From Monodelphis domestica (Eukaryota; Chordata; Mammalia; Didelphimorphia; Didelphidae): 64,000 nt of DNA. How positions within the stretch are numbered: position 1 is the stretch's first letter; every line of letters starts with the position of its first letter. Below, one piece after another: positions 24,191 to 36,193 of the stretch. Both the position numbers and the translations under genes were made by a program. The DNA lies in the NCBI RefSeq assembly GCF_027887165.1, contig NC_077227.1, forward strand, positions 64,180,607 to 64,244,606, read 5' to 3'. A model generated the notes under the pieces. That model saw only the letters and a program-made list of their open reading frames with translations, was not told where the DNA came from and ran no database searches.

Positions 24191-24347
24191 AGAATAGAAT
24201 GGAATGGAATGGAATAGAATAGATTAGAATAGAATAGAATAGAATAGAATAGAATAGAATAGAATAGAATAGAATAGAATAGAATAGAATAGAATAGAAT
24301 AGAATAGAATAGAATAGAATAGAATAGAACAGAATAGAATAGAATAT
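24191..24347. repeat. (TAGAA)n pentanucleotide microsatellite
   Basis: About 30 units of TAGAA with a few TGGAA variants at the left end and one TTAGAA and one CAGAA interruption. The translated Phe/Tyr/Ser repeats on the minus strand are artefacts of it. Confidence 0.97.
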
Positions 24348-24469
24348 ATCCCTCCATAGTTCTTTCCCACTCTGGGACTTTGTGCTTCCTTTCATGAATA
24401 TCAAGTATTAATTAAGGCCTTACTATGTGTTAAACACTGGAAGGCTCTAATACTTTTGAAAGTTTATTT

Positions 24470-25115
24470 TAAAATATTTTTCCATGATTCCATGATTCAT
24501 GTTCCCTCCCTCCCTTCTTCCTTCCCCTCTCCCTTAGCTGACGAGCAATTCCACTGGGCTATACATGTATTTTCACCATATTATTAATTTTTGTACAAAA
24601 TAATTTTTAAGCCAAAACTCCATTCCTAGAACAAATGATAAGTCCTATTTTTTCTTCTGTTTCTACACCCACAGTTCTTTCTCATTGTGGATAGCATTCC
24701 TTCTCATAAGTCCTTCGTTATTGTCATGGATAATTGCATTGCTACTAGTAGCAAATTCGATTACTCTTGATCATTCCACAATGTTTCAGTCTCTGTACAA
24801 TGTTCTCCTGGTTCTGCTCATTTCACTGCATATCAGTTCATGGAGGTTCTTCCAGTTCTTATAGAAACAAAATTAGTCATTATTCCTTATAGCACAGTAG
24901 TATTCCATCACCATCATATACCACAACTTGTTCAGCCATTCCCCAATCAAAGGGCATCACATTATTTTCCAATTTTTTGCTGCCACAAAGAGTGCAGCTA
25001 CGAATAGTCTTATACAAACTTTTTTTATCTCTTTGGGATACAACCCTAGTAGTGTTATTGCTGATTCAAAGGACATACATTATTTTAAAGCCCTTTGGGC
25101 ATAATTCCACGTTGC
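24470..25115 (-). mobile_element. Old L1 3' end fragment
   Basis: On the minus strand this is the L1 ORF2 C-terminus and 3'UTR: 'ttgttcagccattccccaat', 'tagcacagtagtattccatca', 'caatgttctcctggttctgc' all have counterparts in the young L1 at 13230-13560. Divergence is much higher, so this is an old copy. Confidence 0.8.
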
Positions 25116-25314
25116 CTGGAAGGTTCATTAATAGGGTGACTGTCAATCATAGAATCTGCTGGAAATAAAATCAGTGGTTTCCAAGATCCCTTCAGCTCTA
25201 AATCCAAAATATTTTAAAGTCTCTCCCATATTCGATGGGATTTATTTTCTCAAAATATTTGTGTACATTTCTGTGAATAGAGAAATACTAATAAATGGAA
25301 CATATACACTTTGT

Positions 25315-25565
25315 AATTTGTTGTTGTTCAGTCATTTTGGTTATTTCCAATTCTTCATGACCACATTTGGGGTTTTCATGGCAGAGATACCAGAGTGATT
25401 TGCCATTTCCTTCTCCTTTTACAGAGGAGGAAACTGAGGTAAATAGAATTAAGTGACTTTGCTCAAAGTCATGGAACTAAAAAGTGTCTGAGTGTGGATT
25501 TGAACTCAAAAAGAGTGATCTTCCTGACTTCAGGCCCTAGTACTGTACCAACCTAACTGCCCTTT
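25315..25565 (-). mobile_element. tRNA-like marsupial SINE, reverse orientation
   Basis: Shows 'tttggggttttcatggcaga', 'tgccatttccttctcctttt', 'gaggaaactgagg' and 'cttcctgacttcaggcccta', the order expected for a reversed SINE of this class. It resembles 47945-48235 and 53165-53415. Confidence 0.8.
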
Positions 25566-27129
25566 GTAATTTATAGAGAAAGACAATCAATAAGCCTGCT
25601 TCCCTGCCCTCTACCCACACAAATTTGCTGTATGAATTTATTTTCCTGGCTATAGTTTGCTATTTAATATCTCCACAGTAACAATAGCACAAAACTGGGC
25701 TCAATTCCCACTCTATTAACATTTTTTTTTTGTTTTTCAATTAACAAGCATTTCTTTTCTCTTACTCCCACCTCTCATTTCTCTGCCTAAAAAAATCCTT
25801 GTAACAAATATTCAGAGTAAAATAAAACAAATTCCATATTGGCTACATCCAAAAATGCTCATCTTCTTCTGCATCTGGAGTCCCACACCTGTCTGTCAAG
25901 AGAGGAGTGTAGTATTGTCAGAGCCTTGGAATCATCGCTGATCCATAGTATTTATTAGAGTTCTGAAGTCTTTTTAATTTGTCTTTACTGTTTTGTATAA
26001 ACTGTTTTCCTGGATCTTTTTGCCTTCTGAGGCCTGCCTCGTCTTTGGACTCCTCTCTCTCCTTTGTCCCCTGAGAATTCTTTGCCCACATCTTCAAACC
26101 TCCACATGGCATCTGCCGACTTAAATTGTTATTTAACTCTTCATATGTTTGTCTTTCTTCTTAGCTGAACTACTAGATCTTGGAAGACAGGAGACTTATT
26201 TTTTAAGTTTCAGCATTTCCAGGAGAAGCAGCATGAGCACAGGGTTTGAATGTTTCCTCTGAGATTGGCTAAACTTAATAAAATCTGAGATTCATGTCCT
26301 TGGATGAGACAGTCTCTGTGGGCCTCAGGACTGACTTAGTAAGCCATAAAATGGAGTTCCTGAAGCTAACAACATTGGATAAGCCTTCTGTATTTGTGTA
26401 TGCCCAGTTCTTGGGACACAGGAGGTGTTCAACAAATGCACACTAAGGACTGGTAAATAAAATTGGGTCTTCATTGATCAGTACCTCCATCACTAGCTCT
26501 AATTACTAAATCTTTGCAGCAAAACACTGTGATAATGTCATTTTGCCAGGCTGGCCATGGAATCATGTATATCATATGCTCATTTCTGTGGGTTTCAAGT
26601 GGCCCAGAGTGGAGTAAACTTTCCTTTGGGACTGAAAATAAACTCAGGCACTGCCATTCACCCATTAAGTTCATTTATATTGTTAGTTTTATATCACCTT
26701 TATTTCTAAATATAGCCTTCCCTTGAATCCACTTTTAACCAAAAAGGAAAAAAGAGAAAAGAAAAAATTCAAAACTCATCAACTACCAACTGAATCTGAC
26801 AGCCCATCCATGTTTCCACATCCACTGCTTTCCAGCTTGGCAAAAAAAGGGAGGGCTCATGGGCCTTTGGGTTTTTTTTTATGTCACTAAGGTTATCTTC
26901 TCACCTTCCTGTCTCTTCCTGTCCCCTCAGCCATAGTGGCTTAGAGAATACTCTAAATATTTCAGATAAAACACTTCCATCCATCCAAATATTTTGAACC
27001 AAAAGAGTTTGAATTTTTGATTTCTGATTCCAGATCTGCTGTTTGAAAGGGAACCCATACATAATTGCCAGGAAACAATATCATTAGTAGAGAAACACAG
27101 AAATGATTTAAAAGACATGCCCCTCGAAC
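25566..27129. other. Unique DNA with an old interspersed repeat
   Basis: 25715-25910 resembles an old L1-type or other marsupial repeat ('cctaaaaaaatccttgtaac', 'aaaatgctcatcttcttctg'). 26370-26460 resembles a CORE-SINE tail. The remainder has no supported gene. Confidence 0.45.
26938..27055 (+). repeat. Local duplicate A flanking a retroviral remnant
   Basis: About 110 bp with the block 'ttccatccatccaaatattt' then 'tgaaccaaaagagtttgaat', repeated with roughly 15-20 percent difference at 28460-28575. The remnant and possible LTR at 27130-28310 lie between the two copies. Confidence 0.6.
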
Positions 27130-27800
27130 AACCCAACATCGAAATATATACAGATAGTTTGAGCATAATATTTAGCTGAGAAAGGTACACTGGATCAGCA
27201 GTAGGAACACAGCGACATTATGGTATGCATCCTTACCAAAGTATGTGAATGCTCAAGGAGCAGAGCTCTTGGCTTTATCAAAAGCTTGGAAAATTAGGAA
27301 GATAAATGGGTTAATATTTACATCTTAAAAGAAGACCCAGTAGAGATCTGCACATCTCTCCATTTGAGATGTTATATAGACACGCAATTTGGCAGGGAAG
27401 AACTTGTAAACCAGCTTACATAGTAATGATAGGAGGAGATGGTCAGTTAACAAAATATATACAAGCTTTATAAACAAGAATAGCAGATTACATGAAATGG
27501 GCTTAATACAACACACAGTACCCCTGGATTACGATTTGTACATCATCAAACCAAGAGATGAGACAAAGTATACATAAAAATTTTCAGTAGAAAATTGGCT
27601 ATGGACACAAAATGTACTGGACCACACAAGGTATTGCTTACTACCCTGGCAGGTGTAAAAATTGCAGGGAAAGACTCATGGTTCCACTGTTCCCACATAA
27701 AACCAGAAAAATCCAACACCACTGTAACAGACATAGAAGAAGATAGTAGACAAAAGATAATGCTGAGAAATGAAAACAATAACTGAGTAACATCAAAGAA
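27130..27800 (+). pseudogene. Retroviral RNase H/integrase remnant (gammaretrovirus-like)
   Basis: Several plus-strand frames together recall retroviral pol. Near 27260 there is an RNase H-like 'AQGAELLALSKAWK' block. Near 27345-27420 is 'LHISPFEMLYRH', which matches the C-terminal half of integrase in ERV-1. At 27616-27710 is 'GPHKVLLTTLAGVKIAGKDSWFHCSHIKP', the SH3-like integrase end. The catalytic core of integrase is missing, so there is an internal deletion. Stops break all frames. It is on the opposite strand to ERV-1 and looks older. Confidence 0.75.
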
Positions 27801-27831
27801 TATGCCACAATGAAAGAATAGTGCCACAGAA

Positions 27832-28310
27832 TGTTCCTGACAATGAGTTCCCAGCAGTCAACTCATAACATCAGTCAAGCATGCAAGCAAGAAAGAGATA
27901 GTGACTAGCTAAGAAGAAGATATATAAACTAAAGCTGAGCCATCTTGGCTTAGCTGAAGAAGAAGCAAGGGTCTCATATTTCCACCTACGTATCTCCTTT
28001 CTTGATTTACTATAATTATTAAACTACTTGAAAATTAGAAGATCGCAGTCAGATTTATATTAAAGGGAGAACAAAGAAAGAGAGGGCTGAGTATTAAGCT
28101 AGTCATTAGCCTTGGCTAAACAGTGAAAGCCAACAGTGACAGTCTGCCTGCCAGACAAGGGGAACTTCTGGGGTTCAACTACCAGACAAGCCTTGAGGAA
28201 TAAACTCCCCTATTCCCTGAAGTTCACTTGAAACATTGGCCCTGTCATCCTTAACCTAACCTCACCCAGGGCTACCTCTATTGTGAGTTGAGTGTGAGGA
28301 AATAACAAAG
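27832..28310 (+). mobile_element. Possible LTR of the 27130-27800 remnant
   Basis: It follows the integrase remnant and starts TGTTCCTGAC. It has a 'tatataaa' box near 27920 and an 'attaaa' near 28017. It does not resemble the ERV-1 LTR family. The ends are uncertain and there is no second LTR to compare. Confidence 0.35.
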
Positions 28311-28459
28311 ATAGCCTTGCAGCCCCAGTGGGTACCTCTGTCCCTTCTCCTCCTCCATTCCTTATTACAACTTCTCCTTATTACCTCACCAGCCTCCATA
28401 TTCCCTCTATTCCTTCAACTCCTCCATTCCCTGTTACCTGCCCTTCCTTACCCTTTCTA

Positions 28460-28575
28460 CTACAGAGAATATTCCAAAGTTTTTGGGCAAATCCCTTCCA
28501 TCCCTCCAACTACTTTGAACCAGAAGAGTTTGAATTTTAGTCCCAACATTTATCAGCTATTTGACCTTGAAAGTC
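28460..28575 (+). repeat. Local duplicate B flanking a retroviral remnant
   Basis: Counterpart of 26938-27055: 'cttccatccctccaactact' then 'ttgaaccagaagagtttgaa'. The copies are in the same orientation. Confidence 0.6.
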
Positions 28576-29683
28576 ATTTAAGTTCTGTAAAACTTTTCCT
28601 TCTTGTGAGACTTGCAGCAGCCACTTCAGAAGACTAGTATAAAGAAAGTGGGAGATTGGAGTTTCTATATTGTTTGCATAATTTTCAGGCCATCTTGGGC
28701 CTCTCTTCAAATTGATAGTGGGCCTACAGTCTACTAACGTCTTGGCTTCACCATCTATTCTGCTTTACTGATATCATAATATCAAATTTGCTGTCTAAGT
28801 CTGCAACATTGCATAGAGTTCTGGAGTTAGAGGTAGCCAGAGCCAAAACTTCAAGTAGCTTCAGATAGCCCATGGAAAGCACTGCCTTTAATAAAAACAC
28901 ACAAAAGCATAATGTCCCAAACTCTCCATCTCTTTTCTGCCAAACAGCAGGTGAAAGTAAGTTCAACATCTGGAAGAGAGAAATGTAAGTCTAGTATCCT
29001 GCCAATAATTCTTCATGGTATGGAAAACCAATCCTAGAGGAGAGGCAGAGTCTGCAGACTGCTCTGCCACCAAGAGAAAGATAGGAGACATTCTTGGAAA
29101 TGCATTTTTACTCTTTTGAAGGAGGAATGTGGATGTGGAAGAAAGAAGAAAGGAACAAAGATGCCTTAGCCTTTTAATTCATTCATCCACCCATCCAATA
29201 AATATTGGTTGAACATTTGCTATGTGTGAGCATTTGTTTTGTCCAAACCCACCTTGGGCTCTCTTTTCTTCTCTCTCTTCATCCTATACTGTAGTCTTTA
29301 GGTAAGTGACTTCCAAATAAACATCTAAAACCCTACTCCCACCCCCTCTCTCCTAAGGCCCAATCTCACATCATCAACTCAGTGCCACACATAAAATATC
29401 AAAGAGGATGAAGGGCTGTACACTTGAAGAACTTACAATCTAATTGGAGAGATGAGGCATATACAACATTAGAGTTTCTGCTGGAATTAAAGAAAGGCAC
29501 ATCACTAAGGGAAAATTTTTAGAGGAGGTAGACTCTTAAGGAATCAATTTGTTTGATATTGTTAGATTTAAAATGGTTGTAGGCCTTAAACTGTAACAGT
29601 TAAAAGAGTGATGTTGTAAACTATAGTGAGTTAAAATGGTGGAAGATATAAATTGTGATAGATATAAGAGTGGGTGAGTAAAT
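28576..29683. other. Unique DNA, no gene seen
   Basis: 28550-28610 has a MIR-like 'agctatttgaccttgaaagt'. The rest to 29683 shows no supported gene. 28320-28470 just upstream is CT-rich and low in information. Confidence 0.45.
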
Positions 29684-30762
29684 TTGACCACAGAAAATAT
29701 GTTTCACTACAGTATCTTGGTTTTTAAATCAAATATAAGGTTGTCGCCAGGGAAATATTCCCAATTATTCAAATACCCAAGTCAACTGGGTTTTATAGAG
29801 ATTTTAATTAATACAAATGTGGAATTAAAGAAAAGTTAGAAAGAGAGAAAAAGGAAATAAGTATGAAGGGCTTTAAGCCAACATGGCCTAGACCTGAGTC
29901 TTAAGAGAGAGAGATCAGTCAGTCTTTTAACACTCACGACAAGGTCTGTCTAAGCAAGGATTCTAGTGACACCAGGCCAGCTCCATCTCAGCTGACTTCA
30001 CCAGAGATTTCCTGCCAGAGTTCTCCTTAAAGAGCCTTCCAGCCAGAGACTGTTCCAAAGGGCCTCTCTCCAGAGCCTCCAGAGGAACAGAGTCCCCTCA
30101 GAGGAGCTCCAGCGAGACCTCCTTAGAGATTGTCCTCCAAGAGCTTCCCTTCTCCAGAGGCTCTCTCAAGAGATTCTTCCCAAGTGAGCCTCATCAGAGA
30201 TCCTCCAAAAGGATTTTTTCTCAAGAGATTCTGCTTTTTCTTAGATAGGGGTTTTTCTCCTATGTTACCTCCCCTATGTCCTTACATCTACCAATCACTG
30301 TTGACGTTTTCCAAAGGACTGCCCATCTGAATTCCTGCTAAGTCGACTAATCTCCTCAGTAAGTCTGAACCAGAAAAAATGCTGCTGTGTCAACTAATCT
30401 CCTCAGTAAATCTGAACCAGTGAAAACACAGCTGAGTCAACTAATCACATTAAGAGAAAACTTGCTCGACCTTTTTAGGTACCTAGCATCTCATTGTATC
30501 AATTCTAAAAAACAGGCATGGCTCAAAGAACTCCTTGCCTTATTATAAGCATGGGTCCAAGTACTTTCATTGTTTAGCAAGGAGTTTTCTCCCCTAAAGC
30601 AGTCTTAAGTACGGGTGGAGTAGAGGTCCTACCATTTCTGAACCTGGCAAGTTCTCACATCAAAATGGGGAATGTTTCCCAGTAGGGAATTTGTTCCAAT
30701 GGAGGATTCCTCAATGTGGAAATTTTTAACATTCACAAGTCTGAGAAATTTCAAGATTTACA
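29684..30762 (-). mobile_element. ERV-1 3' LTR
   Basis: On the minus strand it starts TGTAAATCTTGAAA at 30762 and ends near 29684 with TGTGGTCA-like bases. It is related to the LTRs at 18381-19328 and 60285-61718 but is the most diverged of the three. The shared blocks are 'acccaagtcaactgggtttt' near 29780 and the U3 start. The right edge is supported by the adjoining polypurine tract. Confidence 0.7.
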
Positions 30763-30785
30763 ATCACCCCTGATAATCATTGGGA
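30763..30785 (-). other. ERV-1 polypurine tract region
   Basis: Read on the minus strand, 'caggggtgat' lies directly before the LTR start. The equivalent site in ERV-2 (61719-61727) reads 'cacgggggat'. This is the expected place for the plus-strand primer of reverse transcription. Confidence 0.6.
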
Positions 30786-32123
30786 GACTAGTCTCCCCAT
30801 TGATCATTTAACATAATCAATTTGTAATCCTAAATGCACTTCTAACTATAGATATACACGATATTCAAATTTCTAAGAGGAATTAGAATAGTGAGGGAGG
30901 AAATAGAAAAGAAAAGAAAGCAAAACCAATGTTTTGCTAGGCGCATTGACAGAAAGCCAAATTAGGGGCAGTCCCTTTTGGCATAAATGTGTACAATTAC
31001 AATAAATGTTCAATCAAAAATTCAGTCCAATCAAATCATATCCACAGTTCATTCTTGATTTTCTTGATGAAGTGTAGGTTTTCCGGCATCTTTCTGCAAC
31101 AGTTCATTCTCTGGATAGAAAAGTTTCAAGCTTCTTTCTTGAAGATCTTTTCTTGAACAAAATCAAAATCTTGAATTTTTATAAAAGTACAATATTAAAC
31201 AAAAAACCAAAATTCTTGGATTTTTATAAAAATACAATCTCAAACAAAAAATTCAAAATTCAAAAATTCTTAGATTTTAAATTAAAATACAATCCACCCT
31301 GAAGTAGGTGTTAAAAAACATTCAGTTCAACTCCAAATGCAATGTTGAGTTATGGGGGTATATGAGTCAATTATCAAAAGAAGAGAAAAATAATCAAAAA
31401 CATAAGGAAACATTCAAAATAGGCCCTTGTATAGGTCCAATATAAAGTAATTTCTATCCCACAAGTCTGTAGGACAGAATGCCGTAATATGTCATTTAGC
31501 CATTTGCAGGCAGGACTACAGGAAGTTGCCATAATATAAGAAGAAACGAATTAGAATTCTATTTTGATAGGGAAGCGTCATTCCCTCATCTAATTTTTTT
31601 GTCATTCTCAGGGATATAGGGAGCCAGCATGATAGTCAAACTTTGTACTTGTATGAGTATTTCGTAAAGAGTGTAGATACAAGGAAGTCCTATGACTTAA
31701 CATATGTCAAGCGTCACAACCTTGAGTCTTACATTAGTATTTCATGTGTGCTCTTTTTGGCACTATTCAGGTTAAGTCTGTGCTCCTTATTTTTATCCCT
31801 TTTTCTGGAATCATACATAAACATTAATCACAGTCCTATAATATTTTATCAATAAATGTCAGGTTCCCATAGTTTAAAGCTTTTAGGTATATATTGACAT
31901 TATAGCAAGAATATATATTAACTTCTATTACTGCAGGAAAAAATATTAATATTAATTATGTGTACCTTCAGTACAAAAATGAGAAAAAATCAAATATTCT
32001 AATCAAAAGAAAAGTAAAGCAATAATAAAATTAAGGAAAAAATCAGTAATTCAATATGTTCTCTAAAAAACAGCATCCATTTGTCTATGGATTATTATCT
32101 CCAATTCATATGATAGGATAGAG
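30786..32123 (-). other. ERV-1 internal region between integrase and LTR, no env recognised
   Basis: 1.3 kb of AT-rich sequence. 30913-31115 is shared with ERV-2 (61870-62065), so it is proviral. No frame of useful length shows a signal peptide, furin site or transmembrane protein. Either env decayed beyond recognition or the family lacked it. Confidence 0.55.
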
Positions 32124-33170
32124 TCAAATAGTCTCAGCAGAAGATGCTTTCTTTACATGTGAGCAGTGAATCCAAGAGTCCTTTTCTCCTATCTTTATAG
32201 ATGTTGGAGTAGTTAACCATATTTGGAATGGTCCTTCCCACGAAGGCTTAGTTGCTCCAGTACACTTGAAATTCTTAATATAAACTTTGTCTCCTGGGTT
32301 CAGGTCATGCAGAGAAAAGTCTAATGGTCCAGCTTGTACTGCAGCTCCAGATTCATGAAGTTCATGTAGTTTTTGCTTTAACTCCTGTATATAGGAAGCA
32401 ATAGTAATATCTCCCCCTAATACTAAGGTATATGCAGGGGGAAAAGGTTTAGCCTGTATAGGCGGATGTCCAAAAAGCATCTCAAATGGTGAAATATGTA
32501 AGTCTCCTCTAGGCCTGCTTCTAAGATAAAATAGGGCCAGAGGGAGAATTTCAGGCCATTTTAAATGGGTCTCAGTGCATAATTTGCCAATCATAGTTTT
32601 AAGTTCTTTGTTCATCCTCTCTACTTGGCCTGAGCTCTGGGGATGATATGGAGCATGAAATTTGGGAGTTATTCCCAAGCAAGAATATATCTGATTTAGA
32701 ACAGAATCAGTAAAATGACTCCCCCTATTGGAATCAATACATGCTGGCAGGCCAAAGCAAGGAATAATTTCTTTTAAAAGCACCTTAGCAACAAAAGCTG
32801 CTGTGGCTTGGGCTGTAGGAAATGCTTCCGGCCATCTGGTTAGTTGATCTACTATTACTAGACAAAATTTATAACATCCAGCCTTTGGCATTGTTATGAA
32901 ATCTATCTGTAGATGTTCAAAAGGTATGTAAGCCAGAGGATAGCCACCAAAGGCTTTTCCACAAAATGCATGTTGGTTATATGCCTGGCAGGTAGAGCAG
33001 GCTGAACACACTTTAGAGGCTATGGTAGTTATACCAGGGGTTATCCATACTCTCTTGACAGAGTCCACAATGCCCTGGGTGCCAAAGTGGCCATTATTAT
33101 GAACAGATTGGCAAATTTGGTTATAGAAACTTTTAGGGAGCAGGGGTTTTCCTTCAGATGACACCCACAC
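32124..33170 (-). pseudogene. ERV-1 integrase
   Basis: Integrase joins viral DNA to the host genome. The open frame of 348 codons shows the zinc-binding H-x3-H (HNNGH) and C-x2-C (CSAC) pairs, the core with a first catalytic Asp (QIDF) and the catalytic Glu (GQVERMN), and the C-terminal SH3-like part ending 'DSWIHCSHVKK'. The position of the second catalytic Asp reads Asn (IDSNRGSHF), which would inactivate the enzyme. It overlaps the RNase H frame at 33041-33170 through a frameshift. Upstream it belonged to the same pol polyprotein. Confidence 0.88.
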
Positions 33171-34137
33171 TCCATTAATCTGTTTTGCTTTGAATTTTTG
33201 TTTCCATTTTCCCCTTCCTTTTCATTATAGGAAAATGGTAAATTTAAATCATTAGTAGTTGTTAATGTTAAAATTAATTCAGGCCCTTCTATGGCTGCTA
33301 GCTTTGCAGTAGCATCTGCTCGATCATTTCCTCTACAGATAGGGTCAGTGCCACCTGTATGGGCAGAACAATGAACTACAGCTAGGGCTTCAGGAAGCTG
33401 GAAAGAAAGAACTTCATTAATAATTTCTGCATTAGCTATAGATTTTCCAGCTGAGGTTAAGAATCCTCTCTGGAGCCATAACATTCCAACTGAGTGACAA
33501 ATGCCAAAAACATATCTAGAATCTGTATAAATTGTTGCCTTTTTATCCTTGGCAATTATACAAGCATGCTTCAGAGCTATGAGTTCTGCTTCTTGAGTGC
33601 TAATTTTAGAGGGTAGTAAAGCTGACCATTCAGTGGCAAATTCTGAGACTATGGCAGCTCCACTGTAGCATAAGTCATCTCTCATAAAAGAGGAACCATG
33701 GGTAAATAAGATCAGATCTGGATTGTATAGGGGAGTGTCCAAGAGATTATCTTGAGGCTTTTCTGCCATGGACACTAATGTTTCACAATTGTGTAATGGT
33801 TCTCCTGAAGTTGGTAAATCTGGAAGCAAGGTGGCAGGGTTAAGAGTAGTACAATGTTTTAAAGTAATGTTTTCACTATTTAATAAGGTTATTTCATATC
33901 TTGTAATTCTCTGATCTGAGAATGCCTGTGTTCTATGTTTTACCAATAAGCCTCTACCTCATGTGGGCACATTATTGTTAATGGACATCCCAATACTAAA
34001 TCAACAGTTTTTGTTACTCGTAAGGCTGTAGCAGCTACTCCTCTAAGACATGGTGGTGCTCCTGCTGCTACTGGGTCCAATTTAGCAGAATAATAAGCAA
34101 TTGGGCGTTGAGAAGGTCCCAAAGTCTGAGTTAACAC
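33041..34137 (-). pseudogene. ERV-1 RT connection and RNase H
   Basis: Two frames (34137-33940 and 33946-33041) carry the RT connection, with '[20 protein letters not shown]', then RNase H with 'AELIALKHA', 'IYTDSRYVFG' and 'GNDRADATAKLAA'. The residue expected to be the first catalytic Asp reads His (FTHGSS). The frames join by a frameshift near 33943 and a second one near 33170 leads into integrase. Confidence 0.85.
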
Positions 34138-34155
34138 GCCAGAAGCTACTCCTCT

Positions 34156-35573
34156 TCACTCATGCACATACAAAATCAATGGATTGTTGTAATCTGGGTT
34201 GCCTAGAGCAGAGGCAGACATGATAGCCTTTTTTAGATCTGATAGAGCTGATAAGTGTTCAGGCTCTAATTTGAGGAGTTCAGGAACAGAATCCTTTGTT
34301 AATGCTATAAGGGGTTTAGTAATTTCCCCATAGCAAGGAATCCATTGTCTGCAAAACCCTGTTGCTCCTAAAATTGCTCTCAACTGTTTCTTAGTAGTAG
34401 GAGCACTTAAATTTTGAATATTCTCAATTCGTTTTGGAGAAATATAACAAGTACCCACAGACAGGATGAATCCCAAATATTCTACTTTAAGAAGACACCA
34501 CTGAACTTTATCCCTCGAGATTTTATGTCCTCTTTTGTACAATTCCAAAAGAAGGTGTTTGCTATCTTCTTGACATGTTTTTGTGTCTGTTGAAGCCAAG
34601 AGTAGATCATCTACATATTTGATTAATTTACTATTTTTAAATGTTATATGGTCTGTGTCTTGGCTCAAAATTTGCTCAAATAAACTCGGACTTTCCACAT
34701 AACCCTGTGGCAGCCGACTCCATGAATATTGTGAGCCCTTCCAGGTAAAAGCAAAAATATGCCTTGAGTTCTCATGTATAGGTATGGAAAAAAAGCTGAA
34801 CACAAGTCTATTACTGTAAAGTATGTAGCTGTGCTAGGAATACAGGAAATAATAGTATTTATGTTAGAAACTACAGAGTGTCTCTTTATAACGTAATTAT
34901 TCATTGCCCTCAGATCCTGTACAAATCTATAGAGGTGCTTGCCATTGGGCCCTCTTTTTGGTTTTTTAACTGGCAGGATGGGCGTGTTGTATTCAGATTT
35001 GCAAGGGATTATTATTCCCTGTTCTATTAATGAGTTAATAACTTGTGTAATACCCTCTATTGCCTCCTTTGAGAGGGGATACTGAGGGATGGAAGGAGGT
35101 GGGCTAGATTTAGTTTTTATCTGCACAGGAACAGCAGATTTAAGTAAGCCTATATCAGAAGAAGATGTGGCCCAAAGAGACTCCGGTATATACTTAGGTA
35201 TTTCAAAAGTGGAAGGCTCTTTTGCCTCCTGGTTTTCCGAGAGAAGTACAGGGAGTAAATTTAAAGATTCCTCTGGTACTTCCAATGATAAAGAACCATC
35301 TGGTGAACAAGTTATTGTGGCTCTGAGTTTGCATAGAAGGTCTCTCCCCAGCAAATTTAAAGGGGAGTCAGGCATTAAAAGAAAGGAATGTTGTACCTCT
35401 AGGGGTCCTATGGACACAATTCTAGGGGCAAGTTTTTCAACTCTTTGGAGTATTCCTGATACCCCCACTACACTTTGTGAATCAATGGAATAACAATTTA
35501 AATCTGGTACATTCTTCAATACAGACCTGGTAGCTCCAGTGTCTAATAGACAATCATAATAAGTGTTACCCAC
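34156..35573 (-). pseudogene. ERV-1 protease and reverse transcriptase
   Basis: The upstream frame (35573-34665) starts with protease, 'CLLDTGATRSVL' holding the DTGA active site, and passes into the RT fingers ('PQYPLSKEAIEGI', 'RFVQDLRAMN', 'YFTVIDLCSAF'). A one-base deletion near 34790, in an A run where ERV-2 has one more base, shifts to the frame 34803-34156. That frame carries 'LPQGYVESP' and the catalytic 'YVDDLLLAS' and then 'LGATGFCRQWIP'. A stop near 34150 separates it from the connection domain. Confidence 0.88.
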
Positions 35574-35655
35574 CTTTAAGGTAACATGGGGTTCATTAGT
35601 ATGGGGAGGGCAGTGGATAGGGACAACTGGTAGTAGGACATCAGGGTCTGGAAAA

Positions 35656-36193
35656 TCAAAGGTTGTATCCTCTGATTCCTGTGCCCCAGCCCCCTACCCC
35701 CCAGACACCATCATTGTGTTTGAATATTCCTTGGGCACCCCCCTGAAGGGCATCTCTACTATTTTTTGAACGAGCTCCATTTCTTATATTTTGTTGTTGT
35801 TGGGTATTATCATTTTCTTCATTTGGAGCATTGTCATTATTTTCCCAATTCCTATTTCTATAGTTCTGGTTTCTAAAGTTCTTATTTCTATATTCATTAT
35901 AGTTATTTTCATAGTCATTATTATAATTTATAGTTTCTAAAATTCTGGTTTCTATGACCATTATCATCATTATAGTTGTTCTGGTTTCTATGACCATTAT
36001 CATCATTTCTATAGTTGTTATTTTTAAAGCTATGATTAAACTGTGTATTTCTTCCAATCATCTTAAGAAAGGTTCTACATTCCATCATTTTGTGGCCCTT
36101 CTTCTCACAGAAGTGGCAAGTTATTGATTTATTTGTGAATTCCCACAAAGGGGCTGTAGTCTCTCCCTTATTTTTCAATTGTCTCTTTAACAT
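35656..36193 (-). pseudogene. ERV-1 gag nucleocapsid with Asn-rich tail
   Basis: The frame 36193-35921 has one zinc knuckle CHFCEKKGHKMMEC, that is C-x2-C-x4-H-x4-C, the single-knuckle arrangement usual in gammaretroviral nucleocapsids. It is followed by an unusually Asn/Arg/Tyr-rich low-complexity tail with repeated 'NDDNGHRNQN' units. A frameshift near 35990 continues the tail in another frame (36057-35656). Confidence 0.8.

Noticed and set aside
24130-24404. Minus-strand Tyr/Ser/Ile/Leu/Phe repeat proteins
   Set aside because: Artefacts of the TAGAA microsatellite.
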